From Nitrosomonas ureae (GTDB lineage: Bacteria; Pseudomonadota; Gammaproteobacteria; Burkholderiales; Nitrosomonadaceae): a stretch of 64,000 bases of DNA. The DNA lies in assembly GCF_900206265.1 (NCBI RefSeq), contig NZ_LT907782.1, forward strand, positions 1,674,001-1,738,000. The letters run 5' to 3'. The stretch's first letter is position 1. Every line of letters begins with the position of its first letter. The position numbers and the translations under genes are program-made. Of this stretch, positions 45,957 to 56,246 are shown in pieces. The notes under the pieces are model-generated. The model saw only the letters and a program-made list of their open reading frames with translations, searched no databases and was not told where the DNA came from.

Positions 45957-45983
45957 GCCTCCCACCAATCACGATGGTGAGGC
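45957..45983 (-). promoter_or_regulatory. Hairpin in the rpsF leader (possible S6:S18 site)
   Basis: On the minus strand GCCTCACCA pairs with TGGTGGGAGGC around a 7-base loop, with two unpaired G in the right arm, 21 bases before the rpsF start. Autoregulatory S6:S18 binding stems are known in rpsF leaders of many bacteria. I cannot confirm the consensus here. Confidence 0.4.
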
Positions 45984-46176
45984 AAGGTTGGAAAACGTGC
46001 TATTCTACTGAATTAATAAGGCAATATCAAATGGCGCTCAAATAACAGCAATAATGTTATTCGCATACCGGTCGAACTGGTAAAATTTATCCGCTATGAC
46101 TCGAGAATTTTGTCACTGGATTTGATTTTTTCAAAAGCCTCAGAAATAACTATTACCCACAACGCACATAATAATC

Positions 46177-46740
46177 ATGTTGCTAATGATTGATAACTAC
46201 GATTCTTTTACTTATAACCTGGTACAGTATTTTTCGGAATTGGGAGAAAAGGTTGTTGTATACCGGAACGATGAAATTACTCTGGATAAAATTTCACAAT
46301 TAAGCCCGCAGCGAATTGTGATTTCCCCCGGCCCATGCACACCGAATGAAGCGGGCGTATCACTGTCCGCCATTCATCAGTTCAGTCAGAACATTCCTAT
46401 TCTAGGCGTTTGCCTGGGTCATCAAAGCATCGGACAAGCATTCGGCGGGCGAGTTATTCATGCGAAACAATTGATGCATGGCAAAACATCTCCGATTTAT
46501 CATCATGACATCGGTGTTTTCCGAGGCTTACCTAATCCTTTCACCGCCACACGCTATCATTCTCTTGTCGTTGAGCGCTCAACGCTGCCGGATTGCCTGG
46601 AAATTACAGCATGGACCGAAGATAATGAAATTATGGGTATCCGTCATAAAACCCTTGCCATTGAAGGCATTCAGTTTCATCCTGAATCCATTTTGAGTGA
46701 ACATGGCCATCAAATGCTCGAGAATTTCCTTAATCGTTAA
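46177..46740 (+). CDS. trpG: Anthranilate synthase glutamine amidotransferase subunit
   Basis: A 187-residue class I amidotransferase. It starts [19 protein letters not shown], has the nucleophile in [15 protein letters not shown] and the His-Glu pair in [10 protein letters not shown]. It supplies ammonia to TrpE and possibly to aminodeoxychorismate synthase. It begins a trpGDC run; trpE is not in the window. Confidence 0.94.
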   Translation: MLLMIDNYDSFTYNLVQYFSELGEKVVVYRNDEITLDKISQLSPQRIVISPGPCTPNEAGVSLSAIHQFSQNIPILGVCLGHQSIGQAFGGRVIHAKQLMHGKTSPIYHHDIGVFRGLPNPFTATRYHSLVVERSTLPDCLEITAWTEDNEIMGIRHKTLAIEGIQFHPESILSEHGHQMLENFLNR

Positions 46741-46767
46741 GCGATCAGACTGCACAGAGGCAATTTC

Positions 46768-47793
46768 ATGAATCCACAGGAAGCGCTGCAACGAATCATC
46801 GCACATCAAGAAATATTACACGATGATATGATCGCTCTAATGCGAAAAATCATGCAAGGTGAAATTTCACCCATGCTCATCGCTGCACTCGTCACCGGCC
46901 TTCGGGTAAAAAGAGAAACTATTGGCGAAATAGCTGCCGCAGCACAAGTCATGCGTGAATTTGCAACTAAGGTCGATATTCCCGATGACACCCATCTAGT
47001 AGATACTTGCGGCACGGGCGGGGATTCCTTACACACCTTTAATATATCAACGGCATCGGCTTTCGTAACCGCCGCCGCAGGCGCACGGGTCGCCAAACAT
47101 GGCGGCAGATCAGTTTCGAGCAAATCCGGCAGTGCGGATGTACTGGAAGCACTGGGTGTCAATCTCAACCAGACACCTCAACAAGTTGCCCAGAGTCTCA
47201 ACGAAATCGGCGTCGGCTTTATGTTCGCGCCCAATTACCATGCCGCAATGAGACATGCCGCCCCGGTACGACGTGAATTAGGTATCAAAACTTTATTCAA
47301 TATCCTGGGACCATTAACAAACCCCGCCAATGCCAAAAGGCAAGTATTAGGAGTTTTCAGTGAAGACCTAGTAGAAACCCTGACTCATGTGCTGCAGCGA
47401 CTGGGCAGCCAGCATGTACTGATCGTGCACGGCAAGGATGGATTGGATGAAATCACGATCACAGGTGAAACGATTATGGGCGAATTAAGAAATGGCCAAG
47501 TAACCATTTATAACATCAAACCGGAAGATTTCAGTCTTAAATCCACTGGCATCGACGCCATCCAGGTTAGTAATAATGAAGAGGCAAAAACAATGTTGCT
47601 TTCAGTTCTTAGAAACAACTCGGGGCCCGCGCGGGATATCGTTGTAATGAATGCCGGCGCTGCGATATATGTTGCCGGGCTCACAGACACACTGGAATTG
47701 GGAATCAGAGCGGCGCAGAGAGCCATCGAAAGTGGCGGCGCATTGAAAAAACTTCATGATCTGGTGGAATTTACCAATAAAAATCCGAATTAA
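46768..47793 (+). CDS. trpD: Anthranilate phosphoribosyltransferase
   Basis: A 341-residue enzyme of tryptophan synthesis. The PRPP loop is [17 protein letters not shown], followed by [20 protein letters not shown]. The C-terminus is standard ([18 protein letters not shown]). It is 27 bases after trpG. Confidence 0.96.
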   Translation: MNPQEALQRIIAHQEILHDDMIALMRKIMQGEISPMLIAALVTGLRVKRETIGEIAAAAQVMREFATKVDIPDDTHLVDTCGTGGDSLHTFNISTASAFVTAAAGARVAKHGGRSVSSKSGSADVLEALGVNLNQTPQQVAQSLNEIGVGFMFAPNYHAAMRHAAPVRRELGIKTLFNILGPLTNPANAKRQVLGVFSEDLVETLTHVLQRLGSQHVLIVHGKDGLDEITITGETIMGELRNGQVTIYNIKPEDFSLKSTGIDAIQVSNNEEAKTMLLSVLRNNSGPARDIVVMNAGAAIYVAGLTDTLELGIRAAQRAIESGGALKKLHDLVEFTNKNPN

Positions 47794-47797
47794 AAAC

Positions 47798-48655
47798 ATG
47801 TCTGATATTCTAAGCAAAATACTCACTGTCAAAAAACAAGAAATAGCAGCCGCCAAGGCATTAAAGCCTTATTCAATATTACTTCAAGAAACGCAATCCG
47901 CAGCACCACCACGAGATTTTGTCGCTGCCATTCAAAATAAAATTGCTGCAGGAAAATCAGCGGTCATCGCTGAAATTAAACAGGCCAGCCCGAGCAAAGG
48001 TGTTTTACGCGGCGGCTCCTCGGGAAACGTTCATTCCTTTGCGTTTGTTCCTGCCGAAATAGCTCAGACCTATGCCCAGCATGGCGCAGCTTGCCTTTCG
48101 GTATTGACCGATCAACAATTTTTTATGGGTAGCCCCGAATATTTGCAAGCGGCAAGGAACGCCTGTTCACTTCCCGTGTTACGTAAGGATTTCATTCTGG
48201 AAGAGTATCAGATTGCTGAAACCCGCGCGATGAACGCAGATTGCATTTTATTGATCGTAAGCGCTTTCTTGCTGGAATGCGGCAATCCACCCGGAAATCT
48301 AAAAAATGAATCTCTGGAACGCATGTTAAAGCTTGAACAGCTGGCCCACTCGCTAGGAATGGCTGTTCTGGTAGAGGTCCATGATGCCGCTGAACTGGAA
48401 ATGGCCTTGCAGTTATCTACACCATTAATCGGAATCAATAATCGCAACCTGCATACCTTTGCAACATCACTTGATACAACCTTGGAATTACTACCCTCGA
48501 TCCCATCCGGGAAAATTGTCGTAACTGAAAGTGGAATTCATACGCCTGCAGATGTTGCGCGCATGCGTGCTCACCAAGTTAACACTTTTCTTGTCGGGGA
48601 AGCTTTCATGCGCGCGGAAGATCCGGGCATCGAACTGGCGCGTTTGTTTTTTTAA
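47798..48655 (+). CDS. trpC: Indole-3-glycerol phosphate synthase with two insertions
   Basis: A 285-residue barrel enzyme, 4 bases after trpD. The catalytic motifs are present: [49 protein letters not shown] and VTESGI. Two stretches are longer than I expect: about 72-82 ([11 protein letters not shown]) after SPSKGVLR, and about 158-175 ([18 protein letters not shown]). Both fall in loops before conserved helices and leave the motifs intact, so the enzyme is probably active. Confidence 0.94.
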   Translation: MSDILSKILTVKKQEIAAAKALKPYSILLQETQSAAPPRDFVAAIQNKIAAGKSAVIAEIKQASPSKGVLRGGSSGNVHSFAFVPAEIAQTYAQHGAACLSVLTDQQFFMGSPEYLQAARNACSLPVLRKDFILEEYQIAETRAMNADCILLIVSAFLLECGNPPGNLKNESLERMLKLEQLAHSLGMAVLVEVHDAAELEMALQLSTPLIGINNRNLHTFATSLDTTLELLPSIPSGKIVVTESGIHTPADVARMRAHQVNTFLVGEAFMRAEDPGIELARLFF

Positions 48656-48670
48656 TTGATAGTTTATATT

Positions 48671-49516
48671 TCAGGCAAGATGGGCGCTTTCGTGCTGCTT
48701 GTTAGCACCAACGATCGTCATGACGTCACACGCTTGCAAGTGCAGGAGTTTGGAAATCTCCTCATAATCGTCAGGCAATGCAGCATCGTCCCATCCATTG
48801 GCGGAGTGCCTGGCCAGATTCACTGCAAGTATGACATTGCGAACTCGTCGTAATTTTGCGTGCTCATCATCCATGAGTGTAATGAGTAGCTCAGGCAACT
48901 TCCATCTGACAGCGAGCTCATGTTGCAATTGATTTAAAGTAAATCCCAAAATTTTTTCCTGTACTACTGCACTTCTTAATGCTTTATTTTGTTTTTGCAG
49001 TTGCTTGATTTTTAACATTTCAACGGGTGCAAAGCACCACATCAATATTTCTGCAATATCGTGCAGCAGGGCAGCCAGACGGATATCGGCAAAATGCAGA
49101 TCATGCAAACGAATCGCCCAGTCATACGCATAAGATGCTGCCATATTGGAACGATGGGCCGTTTTTAATAAATGGATGAGCGCACTCATATTATTGCGTC
49201 CGAGAACTTCTTCAACCAATGGGTTAGGAGGAATTTTCTTAAGCAGGGTTTCAAGTCCGAGCATCATTACAATCTGCTCGGCTTCCATCACATCGTGTTC
49301 TTGGCAGCGATGCTTATGATCTTGCATGTAACGCATAAGCTTGACTGTCATCAAAGGATCATTCTTCACAACATTCGCATAACTGCGCGCATTTAAGTTT
49401 TGTTCATCTTTTGTAAGAACCGCAAGATTCCGTGCAGTTTGTTTGAGAACAGGAATTTCTGCCCTTGTGAGGAAATTGACCCAATCTGATAGTTTTCTTG
49501 AGACTGGTTGAGACAT
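48671..49516 (-). CDS. HDOD-domain signalling protein
   Basis: A 281-residue protein. The HDOD fold is seen in AEIPVLKQTARNLAVL, VVKNDPLMTVKLMRYMQ and VMMLGLETLLKKIP, with an HD-like LLHDIAEIL that is not a full catalytic set. Such proteins act as protein-interaction hubs in c-di-GMP and chemotaxis regulation. It converges on trpC. Confidence 0.82.
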   Translation of the reverse strand: MSQPVSRKLSDWVNFLTRAEIPVLKQTARNLAVLTKDEQNLNARSYANVVKNDPLMTVKLMRYMQDHKHRCQEHDVMEAEQIVMMLGLETLLKKIPPNPLVEEVLGRNNMSALIHLLKTAHRSNMAASYAYDWAIRLHDLHFADIRLAALLHDIAEILMWCFAPVEMLKIKQLQKQNKALRSAVVQEKILGFTLNQLQHELAVRWKLPELLITLMDDEHAKLRRVRNVILAVNLARHSANGWDDAALPDDYEEISKLLHLQACDVMTIVGANKQHESAHLA

Positions 49517-50030
49517 TCTGAACTCCTGAATAAGATTCGCGTGAAATTCCTTACGACATTTCTTTATAAACCTTGAGGAAACAATAAGCTAGCTATTGAA
49601 AAGACAATCACGAGGGTTGCTGACATCTTTCTGAGAAAAAGAGAGGAAAAATCATGCCAGCGATCCATCCGCAATAAGAAAAGAAAATACAGCAAAGTAT
49701 ATAAATACCCATAAGAGCGAAGTAGGGTATCCCAGACAGACTGTAAACAGACTCGGGTAATTTATTTATCCGAGACCTTTGCACGGTTACTACGCGGCAC
49801 GATAATTGCGTTAAAAATTCGCGAAAAATGCTCATTTACCCCGTGTAAACTCCGCTTTTTCGCAAATTTTTGCCTTATTCTCGTACCGCTCATGACACCG
49901 TGCAAAGGTCTCTATCCTTGATATTCTCCACTATTTCATTGTTATAAAATACAATTCCCTTTATTATCACTCATATAAGCAAGCCATCCACTACCCCGAT
50001 TTTTATACTTTCAATATCAGGAGAAACAGG
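49517..50030 (+). other. Intergenic region containing a MITE
   Basis: 514 bases with no supported gene between the divergent HDOD gene and the copper-oxidase gene. Its main content is the MITE at 49772-49912. The start of the next gene is preceded by caggaga. Confidence 0.6.
49772..49912. mobile_element. MITE, 141 bp, perfect 15-bp terminal repeats
   Basis: GAGACCTTTGCACGG (49772-49786) and its exact reverse complement (49898-49912) bound a 141-bp element. It is flanked by TATCC on both sides (49767-49771 and 49913-49917), a 5-bp target duplication. The inner arms (acgataattgcg and its counterpart ending attctcgt) are also imperfectly inverted, so one strand can fold nearly end to end. The ends resemble those of IS5-like elements, which would supply the transposase in trans. 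Confidence 0.85.
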
Positions 50031-51602
50031 ATGCTTAAACGCTCTCTTTCTGCGCAAGGAATTTGGCATCTCAAGTATCTTTTATCCGCCATCCTGTTCT
50101 TATTTCTTTTTCTTCACGGAAGCAACTTTCATGCGGTGGCGGCCGGATCACAAGCTCACCTGAAAGGGAGATTCGGTCCTCTACACGATTGGCCCGTTGT
50201 ACCTATCGCAATGATGCTGATGCCGGATGGACGAGTCATTGCTTATGGAACCGATACCGTGGGTACGCAGATTGGCAATCTGCTGTATGTAATCTGGGAT
50301 CCATCGCTCGGCACCGGATCCAATGCGTTTGAAACATTACCCAACACAACTCTTACCGACATCTACTGCGCTGGTCAGGCGCATCTCCCGGATGGCCGCG
50401 GTCTTTTCTTTGGTGGCGATGCCTTCTTGAACACGAAGAGGCAATATGCTCACGCTAATGTGAATGTTTTTGACTCCTCCACCGATACATTAACGCACCA
50501 TCCCAAAAACATGACGTTTAAGCGTTGGTACGCAACCGCTGTAACACTGCCCAATGGTGAACATGTGGTGATGGGTGGCCGTAACAGCAGGGATTTTCCC
50601 GGAACACCCACCATACCCGCCACTGTAGCGACTTATTCTCCTACGCCGGAAGTACGCACAACTGACGGGCAATGGCGGGTACTTAGCTCAGCGACCAGTA
50701 GCGCCGCTTACGGCGCACTGGGCGGCACCGGGGTTGCCTGGTTTTATCCCAGAGCTTGGGTAAACCCGCAAGGCAAATTGTTCATTCTCGGTCACGACGG
50801 AGCAATGTACAAGCTCGACACCTCAGACACCGGTACGCTCTCAAAGTATAAATCAATCACACCGTCAGGCCTTAACAGTCTACCGAGCATCATGTATGCC
50901 CCGGGCCGCATATTATCGATTCGCGACAACCGCAAGGCGTCTGTTGTCAACATCAATGGTAGCGGCGAACCTGTCGTGACTTCGGGCGGCACGCTGGCAA
51001 AAAAACGTCAATATAGCAATGCGACCGTACTCGCCAATGGCTCTGTCTGGATCAATGGAGGATCATCAACCGGTAACGACTTAGCAGGTGCAGCTTTGGA
51101 TTCCGAGCTTTGGAATCCCAGTACAAAAATATGGAAAGCAACAGCAAGAGCGGCCACTCCCCGCCTGTATCACTCAACTTCATTGCTTCTTCCCGATGGA
51201 AGCGTTATTACCGGAGGCGGCGGCACACCAGGTCCTTTGACTCAGCTTAATGGTGAAATTTACTATCCGCCTTATTTATTTAAAAAAGACGGCAGCGGGC
51301 AGTTTTCTCTTCGGCCGGTTATTGTGGACGCGCCAACAACCATGATGAGTTGGAACGAACAATTTTCCATCGAAGCAAGCGAAAATATTTTCAGGATCAC
51401 GCTGGTGCGTATTGGTGCTACTACACATGCATTCAATAATGAGACACGTTTTTTTAACCTGCCGACCCCACAAAAAGGTAACCGTATCGTAACAGTAAAA
51501 ACACCTGCTTCAGCTAATGTAGCCCCTCCGGGTTTTTATATGCTTTTCGTTTGGAATCTTGACGGAACACCCTCAGTGGCTAAAATTATACAAATTGGCT
51601 GA
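50031..51602 (+). CDS. Galactose-oxidase-like copper radical oxidase, exported
   Basis: A 523-residue protein with an N-terminal membrane/signal segment (about 14-38). A kelch-type propeller (repeated LPDGRG/LPNGE/LPDGS blades) and a C-terminal E-set (DUF1929) domain follow. All copper-site residues known from galactose oxidase appear in context: C113 (YCAGQ) and Y167 (RWYATA), which would form the Cys-Tyr cofactor; Y380-H381 (RLYHSTS); and H466 (THAFN). It probably oxidises a primary alcohol or sugar outside the cytoplasm. In streptomycetes a related enzyme (GlxA) acts on glycans, so a polysaccharide substrate is possible. Confidence 0.85.
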   Translation: MLKRSLSAQGIWHLKYLLSAILFLFLFLHGSNFHAVAAGSQAHLKGRFGPLHDWPVVPIAMMLMPDGRVIAYGTDTVGTQIGNLLYVIWDPSLGTGSNAFETLPNTTLTDIYCAGQAHLPDGRGLFFGGDAFLNTKRQYAHANVNVFDSSTDTLTHHPKNMTFKRWYATAVTLPNGEHVVMGGRNSRDFPGTPTIPATVATYSPTPEVRTTDGQWRVLSSATSSAAYGALGGTGVAWFYPRAWVNPQGKLFILGHDGAMYKLDTSDTGTLSKYKSITPSGLNSLPSIMYAPGRILSIRDNRKASVVNINGSGEPVVTSGGTLAKKRQYSNATVLANGSVWINGGSSTGNDLAGAALDSELWNPSTKIWKATARAATPRLYHSTSLLLPDGSVITGGGGTPGPLTQLNGEIYYPPYLFKKDGSGQFSLRPVIVDAPTTMMSWNEQFSIEASENIFRITLVRIGATTHAFNNETRFFNLPTPQKGNRIVTVKTPASANVAPPGFYMLFVWNLDGTPSVAKIIQIG

Positions 51603-51645
51603 ACTGCTATTTGAAGTATCCGGTTCGTCCCTTTCCCCAGGAGAT

Positions 51646-53319
51646 TCATTGCGCATTTGCCTGCTCAGCTCGAATTTTCTGCAGCTTAGGATCGTCCGGC
51701 AAAATGGATTCCGCTCTTTGCAAATAAAGCTTAGCTGTATCAAGCTTACCTTCAGCCTTTGATTTTTCAATAAACTGAATATAGCGATCCACCATTTTCT
51801 GCAGACCTTCAAGCGCCTCTGTATTATTGGGTTCCATCGCCAGCACCATCTGGTAATATTTGTACGCATTATCCCTTGCAGGTGTGGTGAAGCGCTCCGC
51901 TTTCATGGCTTTCTCAGCTGCAGTCAAATGCTTTTTAATTAACCCGGCATCAATTGGTTTTATCGCAGAATCCTGCTCCGCAGATTGGGACAAAGGTGCA
52001 TCAACTACCGCAGTACGTTCCGCTTCGACAACCGCCAACTCCTGCGGAGAAGGAGTACTGGTAACGGGTTGATTTTCAGTTCCATACGACATTGCTCGCA
52101 CGGTTTCGGATACTTTATCCGGTCCCGATTCTTGATTTGATTCGATTGTCCCCGAAGCAACGGATGAATCTTCTTCTTTTATCGCTGAAGTATCAGCGAC
52201 TTTCCCGGGATTGCGTTGAAATAGAGGCTCAGTGGCCACAGTACCTGGCCCGTCATCCAATAGCTCCGCAGGATTCTCGTCGAACCATAATCCAACAGTC
52301 ACCAGAACAACGATTCCGATCATGATACCCATCAACAGCATATTATTAGCCACCGGACGGCTACGGGTAAGTGTCTCTGCAGTCATTTGTTTTGCGGCTG
52401 CGGTTTTGGTTTCACTGGCATGATCGGATTTCAGCAACGCCAAAATCTCACCAGCCGATTGCGGTCTGTCCTGATATTCCGGCTGCAACATCCACTCCAC
52501 CGCTTGCAATAATTCAGCACTATAAACGATGTCCGGAGATCGGGAAAGATCACTCATTGGATCGGATTCCCCTTGGCTTAAAGCCGTTTTCCTGGTCTGC
52601 GCCGCAACAGGCGGGTGATGCGTCATACCCACATAAAGAACTGCGCCCAACGCATAAAAGTCGGTTGCAGGTCCAGATTCATTGCCGGGTTCATATTGCT
52701 CCGCAGGTGCATAACCAACGGCTAATTCCTCAGTGAAGCGCGAGGTACGGGCAGCGATCGCCAATCGTGCAGCAGCAAAATTAATCAGCAGCGGTTCACC
52801 GTCCTTACCGATAAGAATTGCCGCCGGTTGAATGCCGCCATGCACGATTTTATGTTCGTGTATTTGCTGCAACGCACTCAAGACCGATACCAGTATGAAT
52901 TTTAATTCTGCTTCGGCTAAAGAGACTTGCGCCTCTAACAACTTAGCCAGCGGCATCCCCTCCTGGGCACCCATAATCAGATACGCCGTGCCATTTAATG
53001 AAAGAATGTTTTCTGTCACCGCAATATTAGGATGCTCGATCTGGGTGAGAACCTCAGCCTGATCCAAAAATGCCTTTAATCCATAATCATAATTTTCTTT
53101 ATCAGCTTGATATAGAGATTTGGGTTCGACGCCAACACCATCCATTGCGCGTTTTGCGAAATCATGAGGAAAATATTCGCGTATTTTCACTCGCTCCTTA
53201 AGATGATGATTCCAAGCACGATAAGTGATATCAAATGCACTCACCTTTGCAACGCCTTTAATTTCATAGACGCCGATTTGCGTGCCTTCAGGCAGAGTTT
53301 GATCGTGTATTTGTGTCAT
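51646..53319 (-). CDS. Pseudokinase with membrane helix and C-terminal TPR
   Basis: A 557-residue protein. Residues about 15-300 follow a serine/threonine kinase fold (GAQEGMPLAKLL hinge; YAPAEQYEPG; TDFYALGAVLYVGM). The catalytic loop is HGGIQPAAI (160-168) instead of HRDLKPxN, the DFG is NFA (180-182) and the VAIK lysine region is VKIRE. A membrane helix spans about 327-345. The C-terminal part (about 440-557) has TPR-like repeats. It should bind rather than phosphorylate; role unknown. Confidence 0.8.
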   Translation of the reverse strand: MTQIHDQTLPEGTQIGVYEIKGVAKVSAFDITYRAWNHHLKERVKIREYFPHDFAKRAMDGVGVEPKSLYQADKENYDYGLKAFLDQAEVLTQIEHPNIAVTENILSLNGTAYLIMGAQEGMPLAKLLEAQVSLAEAELKFILVSVLSALQQIHEHKIVHGGIQPAAILIGKDGEPLLINFAAARLAIAARTSRFTEELAVGYAPAEQYEPGNESGPATDFYALGAVLYVGMTHHPPVAAQTRKTALSQGESDPMSDLSRSPDIVYSAELLQAVEWMLQPEYQDRPQSAGEILALLKSDHASETKTAAAKQMTAETLTRSRPVANNMLLMGIMIGIVVLVTVGLWFDENPAELLDDGPGTVATEPLFQRNPGKVADTSAIKEEDSSVASGTIESNQESGPDKVSETVRAMSYGTENQPVTSTPSPQELAVVEAERTAVVDAPLSQSAEQDSAIKPIDAGLIKKHLTAAEKAMKAERFTTPARDNAYKYYQMVLAMEPNNTEALEGLQKMVDRYIQFIEKSKAEGKLDTAKLYLQRAESILPDDPKLQKIRAEQANAQ

Positions 53320-53709
53320 GATAGATAATATATTCCTGTTACTAATCTCGATGAGGCATCTGATTTTTTATGAGAAGCATCTTAAAGCTACAAGGCTAAC
53401 CATGATAACCCGTTCTATTAGGTAATCAACAGCAATCCGCCACAATAAAAATAAAACGGTCAATAATAAGATAGTGTAATGCAACCGGATAAAAAAGTGG
53501 GCGTCATGACATTCCCCGAATAAAATCATTTTAACGTTTCCATAAAGATGGCTTGCCAAGCTTAATGATGTATTAGTAAACTAACTTTGGGTTAATTCAA
53601 GAAGACCTGAAAGATACCAAAAAAACAACTTGGCAATTTGCCAACAGGTAATAAAACACAGCGATTCATCAATTATTATTAATACAGCCAGCCTTAAATC
53701 ACCCTAATC
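53320..53709 (+). other. Divergent promoter region, no gene supported
   Basis: 390 bases, AT-rich. The only frame (minus, 53368-53559) is hydrophobic but lacks a ribosome site. The region probably carries promoters for the pseudokinase and for the phosphatase operon. Confidence 0.4.
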
Positions 53710-54201
53710 ATGAGCCAAAGTAAAAAAATAAAAGTATTATTTGTCTGCATGGGCAATATTTGCCGGTCCCCAACCGCGGACGCCGTATTCCGGCATATCG
53801 TCAGTACCGCCGGGATGGATCACATGATAGAAGTGGATTCCGCGGGCACGCATGCCTACCACATTGGCAACCCGCCGGATCACCGCGCGCAGCATACGGC
53901 ATTACAGCGCGGGTATAAAATGGACGAATTACGCGCCCGTGCGGTGCAATCGAGTGATTTTGAGGAATTCGACTACATTCTCGCCATGGACAACGAGAAC
54001 CTCGCTTTATTGCGGCAGCGCAGCCCTCAGCATCATCACGGCAAGATTCAATTATTTATGCAATATGGCGAAAATGCCCCGATGAATATCGAAGTGCCAG
54101 ATCCTTACTTCGGTGGACAGCAAGGATTTGAGCAGGTACTGGATATGGTCGAGGAAGCCAGCCGCGGTCTGCTGGCGCATCTGCGCAATCACAAAATATA
54201 A
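53710..54201 (+). CDS. Low-molecular-weight protein tyrosine phosphatase
   Basis: A 163-residue enzyme with the P-loop VCMGNICRS (C13 nucleophile, R19) and the acid in VPDPYFGG. In other bacteria such enzymes oppose tyrosine kinases of capsule systems. Here it precedes the formaldehyde genes by 15 bases and is probably co-transcribed. Confidence 0.93.
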   Translation: MSQSKKIKVLFVCMGNICRSPTADAVFRHIVSTAGMDHMIEVDSAGTHAYHIGNPPDHRAQHTALQRGYKMDELRARAVQSSDFEEFDYILAMDNENLALLRQRSPQHHHGKIQLFMQYGENAPMNIEVPDPYFGGQQGFEQVLDMVEEASRGLLAHLRNHKI

Positions 54202-54216
54202 CAAGGACAAATTTCA

Positions 54217-55323
54217 ATGAAAACAAGCGCTGCAATAGCCTGGAAAGCCGGTCAGCCCTTAACGATCGAACAGGTCGATCTGGCAGGCCCGAAATCCGGT
54301 GAAGTATTGGTAGAAATCAAAGCCACCGGCATTTGTCATACCGATTATTACACGTTATCCGGCGCCGATCCCGAAGGTCTGTTCCCGACCATCCTGGGTC
54401 ATGAAGGCGCCGGGGTGGTGGTGGATATCGGCCCCGACGTCAAATCGTTACGTAAGGGCGATCATGTTATTCCGCTGTACACCCCGGAATGCCGCGAATG
54501 TAAATTTTGCCTGTCGAAAAAAACCAATCTATGCCAGGCGATTCGCAGCACCCAAGGTCGCGGCTTGATGCCGGACAGTACATCGCGTTTCTCAATTGAT
54601 GGAAAACCGCTGTTCCACTACATGGGCACATCGACGTTCTCCAATTACACCGTGGTACCGGAAATCGCGCTAGCGAAAATCCGCGAAGACGCCCCTTTCG
54701 ATAAGGTGTGCTATATCGGCTGCGGTGTCACAACCGGACTCGGTGCGGTGATCTATACCGCCAAAGTCGAAGCCGGAGCGAACGTGGCCGTGTTCGGCCT
54801 AGGCGGCATCGGCTTGAACGTCATTCAAGGCGCGCGCATGGTTGGCGCCGACAAAATCATCGGTATCGATATCAATCCGGAACGCGAAGCGATGGCACGC
54901 AAATTCGGCATGACGCATTTCATCAACCCGAACGATGTCCCCAATATCGTCGATGCCGTGGTACAACTGACCGACGGCGGTGCAGATTACAGTTTTGAGT
55001 GCATCGGCAACACCAAAATCATGCGCCAGGCACTGGAATGTACGCACAAAGGCTGGGGACGCAGCATCATCATCGGCGTGGCGGAGGCCGGTGCCGAAAT
55101 CAGCACGCGCCCCTTCCAACTCGTCACCGGCCGCAAATGGGAAGGCTCCGCATTCGGCGGCGCGCGCGGCCGCACCGATGTACCCAAAATTGTGGATTGG
55201 TATATGGAAGGCAAAATCGATATCGATTCGCTGATCACCCACACCCTGCCGCTGGATAAAATCAATGACGGCTTTGACTTGATGAAAAGCGGTGAATCCA
55301 TTCGCTCCGTGGTGATTTACTAA
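54217..55323 (+). CDS. frmA: S-(hydroxymethyl)glutathione dehydrogenase
   Basis: A 368-residue class III zinc alcohol dehydrogenase. The catalytic zinc site is GICHTDYY with GHEGAGVV, and the structural zinc cysteines lie in [15 protein letters not shown]. The NAD site is [20 protein letters not shown]. It oxidises the glutathione-formaldehyde adduct and acts with the next gene in formaldehyde detoxification. Confidence 0.95.
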   Translation: MKTSAAIAWKAGQPLTIEQVDLAGPKSGEVLVEIKATGICHTDYYTLSGADPEGLFPTILGHEGAGVVVDIGPDVKSLRKGDHVIPLYTPECRECKFCLSKKTNLCQAIRSTQGRGLMPDSTSRFSIDGKPLFHYMGTSTFSNYTVVPEIALAKIREDAPFDKVCYIGCGVTTGLGAVIYTAKVEAGANVAVFGLGGIGLNVIQGARMVGADKIIGIDINPEREAMARKFGMTHFINPNDVPNIVDAVVQLTDGGADYSFECIGNTKIMRQALECTHKGWGRSIIIGVAEAGAEISTRPFQLVTGRKWEGSAFGGARGRTDVPKIVDWYMEGKIDIDSLITHTLPLDKINDGFDLMKSGESIRSVVIY

Positions 55324-55325
55324 TC

Positions 55326-56168
55326 ATGACGACACTCGAAACCCGCAGCCTGCATCAATGTTTTGGCGGCGTCCAGGGCTTTTACCAGCACCCATCCGAG
55401 ATCATCGGTTTGCCGATGCGCTTTTCCGTGTACCAACCGCCTCAGGCGCAGTATCAGCGCGTACCGGTGATATTCTTCCTGGCCGGACTCACCTGCACCG
55501 AAGAAACCTTCATGATCAAAGCCGGTGCGCAGCGTTACGCAGCGGAGTACGGTCTGATGCTGATATCGATGGATACCAGTCCACGCCAGACCGGCATTGC
55601 CGGTGAAACCGATGATTGGGATTTCGGCGCCGGTGCAGGGTTTTATTTGGATGCGACGCAACTACCGTGGTCGAAGCATTACCGCATGGAAAGCTACATT
55701 ACCCAGGAACTACGCCGGATCATCACCGATCAATTTCCTGCTGATCCGAATCGCATCGGCATTTTTGGTCATTCAATGGGCGGCCACGGCGCGTTGACGC
55801 TGACGCTGCGTTATCCCGATCTGTTTCGTTCGATATCCGCGTTCGCGCCGATTTGCGCACCGATGCAATGCCCGTGGGGACAAAAAGCATTCCGCAACTA
55901 CCTAGGTGAAGATCAACAAAGCTGGCGTCAGTACGACGCCACCGCGTTGATCAGAGATGGTCGTCACGTGCCCGATTTATTGATCGATCAGGGTATGGAC
56001 GATCAATTCCTGGCGCAGCAACTGTACCCGGAAGCTTTGGAGAAAGCGTGCCGTGAAGCGGATCAGAATCTCACGCTGCGATTTCACAGTGGATATGATC
56101 ACAGTTATTATTTCATCAGCACGTTTATCGGCGAGCATTTGAAGTATCATCAAGAGCAGCTTGGTTAG
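55326..56168 (+). CDS. frmB: S-formylglutathione hydrolase
   Basis: A 280-residue esterase-fold enzyme with FFLAGLTCTEETF, the nucleophile elbow GHSMGGHGAL and the late histidine in YDHSYYFI. It hydrolyses S-formylglutathione to formate. It is 2 bases after frmA. Confidence 0.94.
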   Translation: MTTLETRSLHQCFGGVQGFYQHPSEIIGLPMRFSVYQPPQAQYQRVPVIFFLAGLTCTEETFMIKAGAQRYAAEYGLMLISMDTSPRQTGIAGETDDWDFGAGAGFYLDATQLPWSKHYRMESYITQELRRIITDQFPADPNRIGIFGHSMGGHGALTLTLRYPDLFRSISAFAPICAPMQCPWGQKAFRNYLGEDQQSWRQYDATALIRDGRHVPDLLIDQGMDDQFLAQQLYPEALEKACREADQNLTLRFHSGYDHSYYFISTFIGEHLKYHQEQLG

Positions 56169-56246
56169 TTTAAGGTTTTCCAAGATCGCATAACCCATTT
56201 GATCTCAGTGTAATGACTGTGCTACTGTTGCATTTCTTTATTAAGT

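Noticed and set aside
46016..46176. Considered a trp leader peptide/attenuator before trpG
   Set aside because: No short frame with tandem Trp codons and no terminator/antiterminator pair found.
49608..49835. 75-codon minus-strand hydrophobic frame
   Set aside because: It starts inside the MITE and has no ribosome site.
54799..55242. 147-codon minus-strand frame opposite frmA
   Set aside because: Antisense to a conserved gene; composition follows codon bias of frmA.
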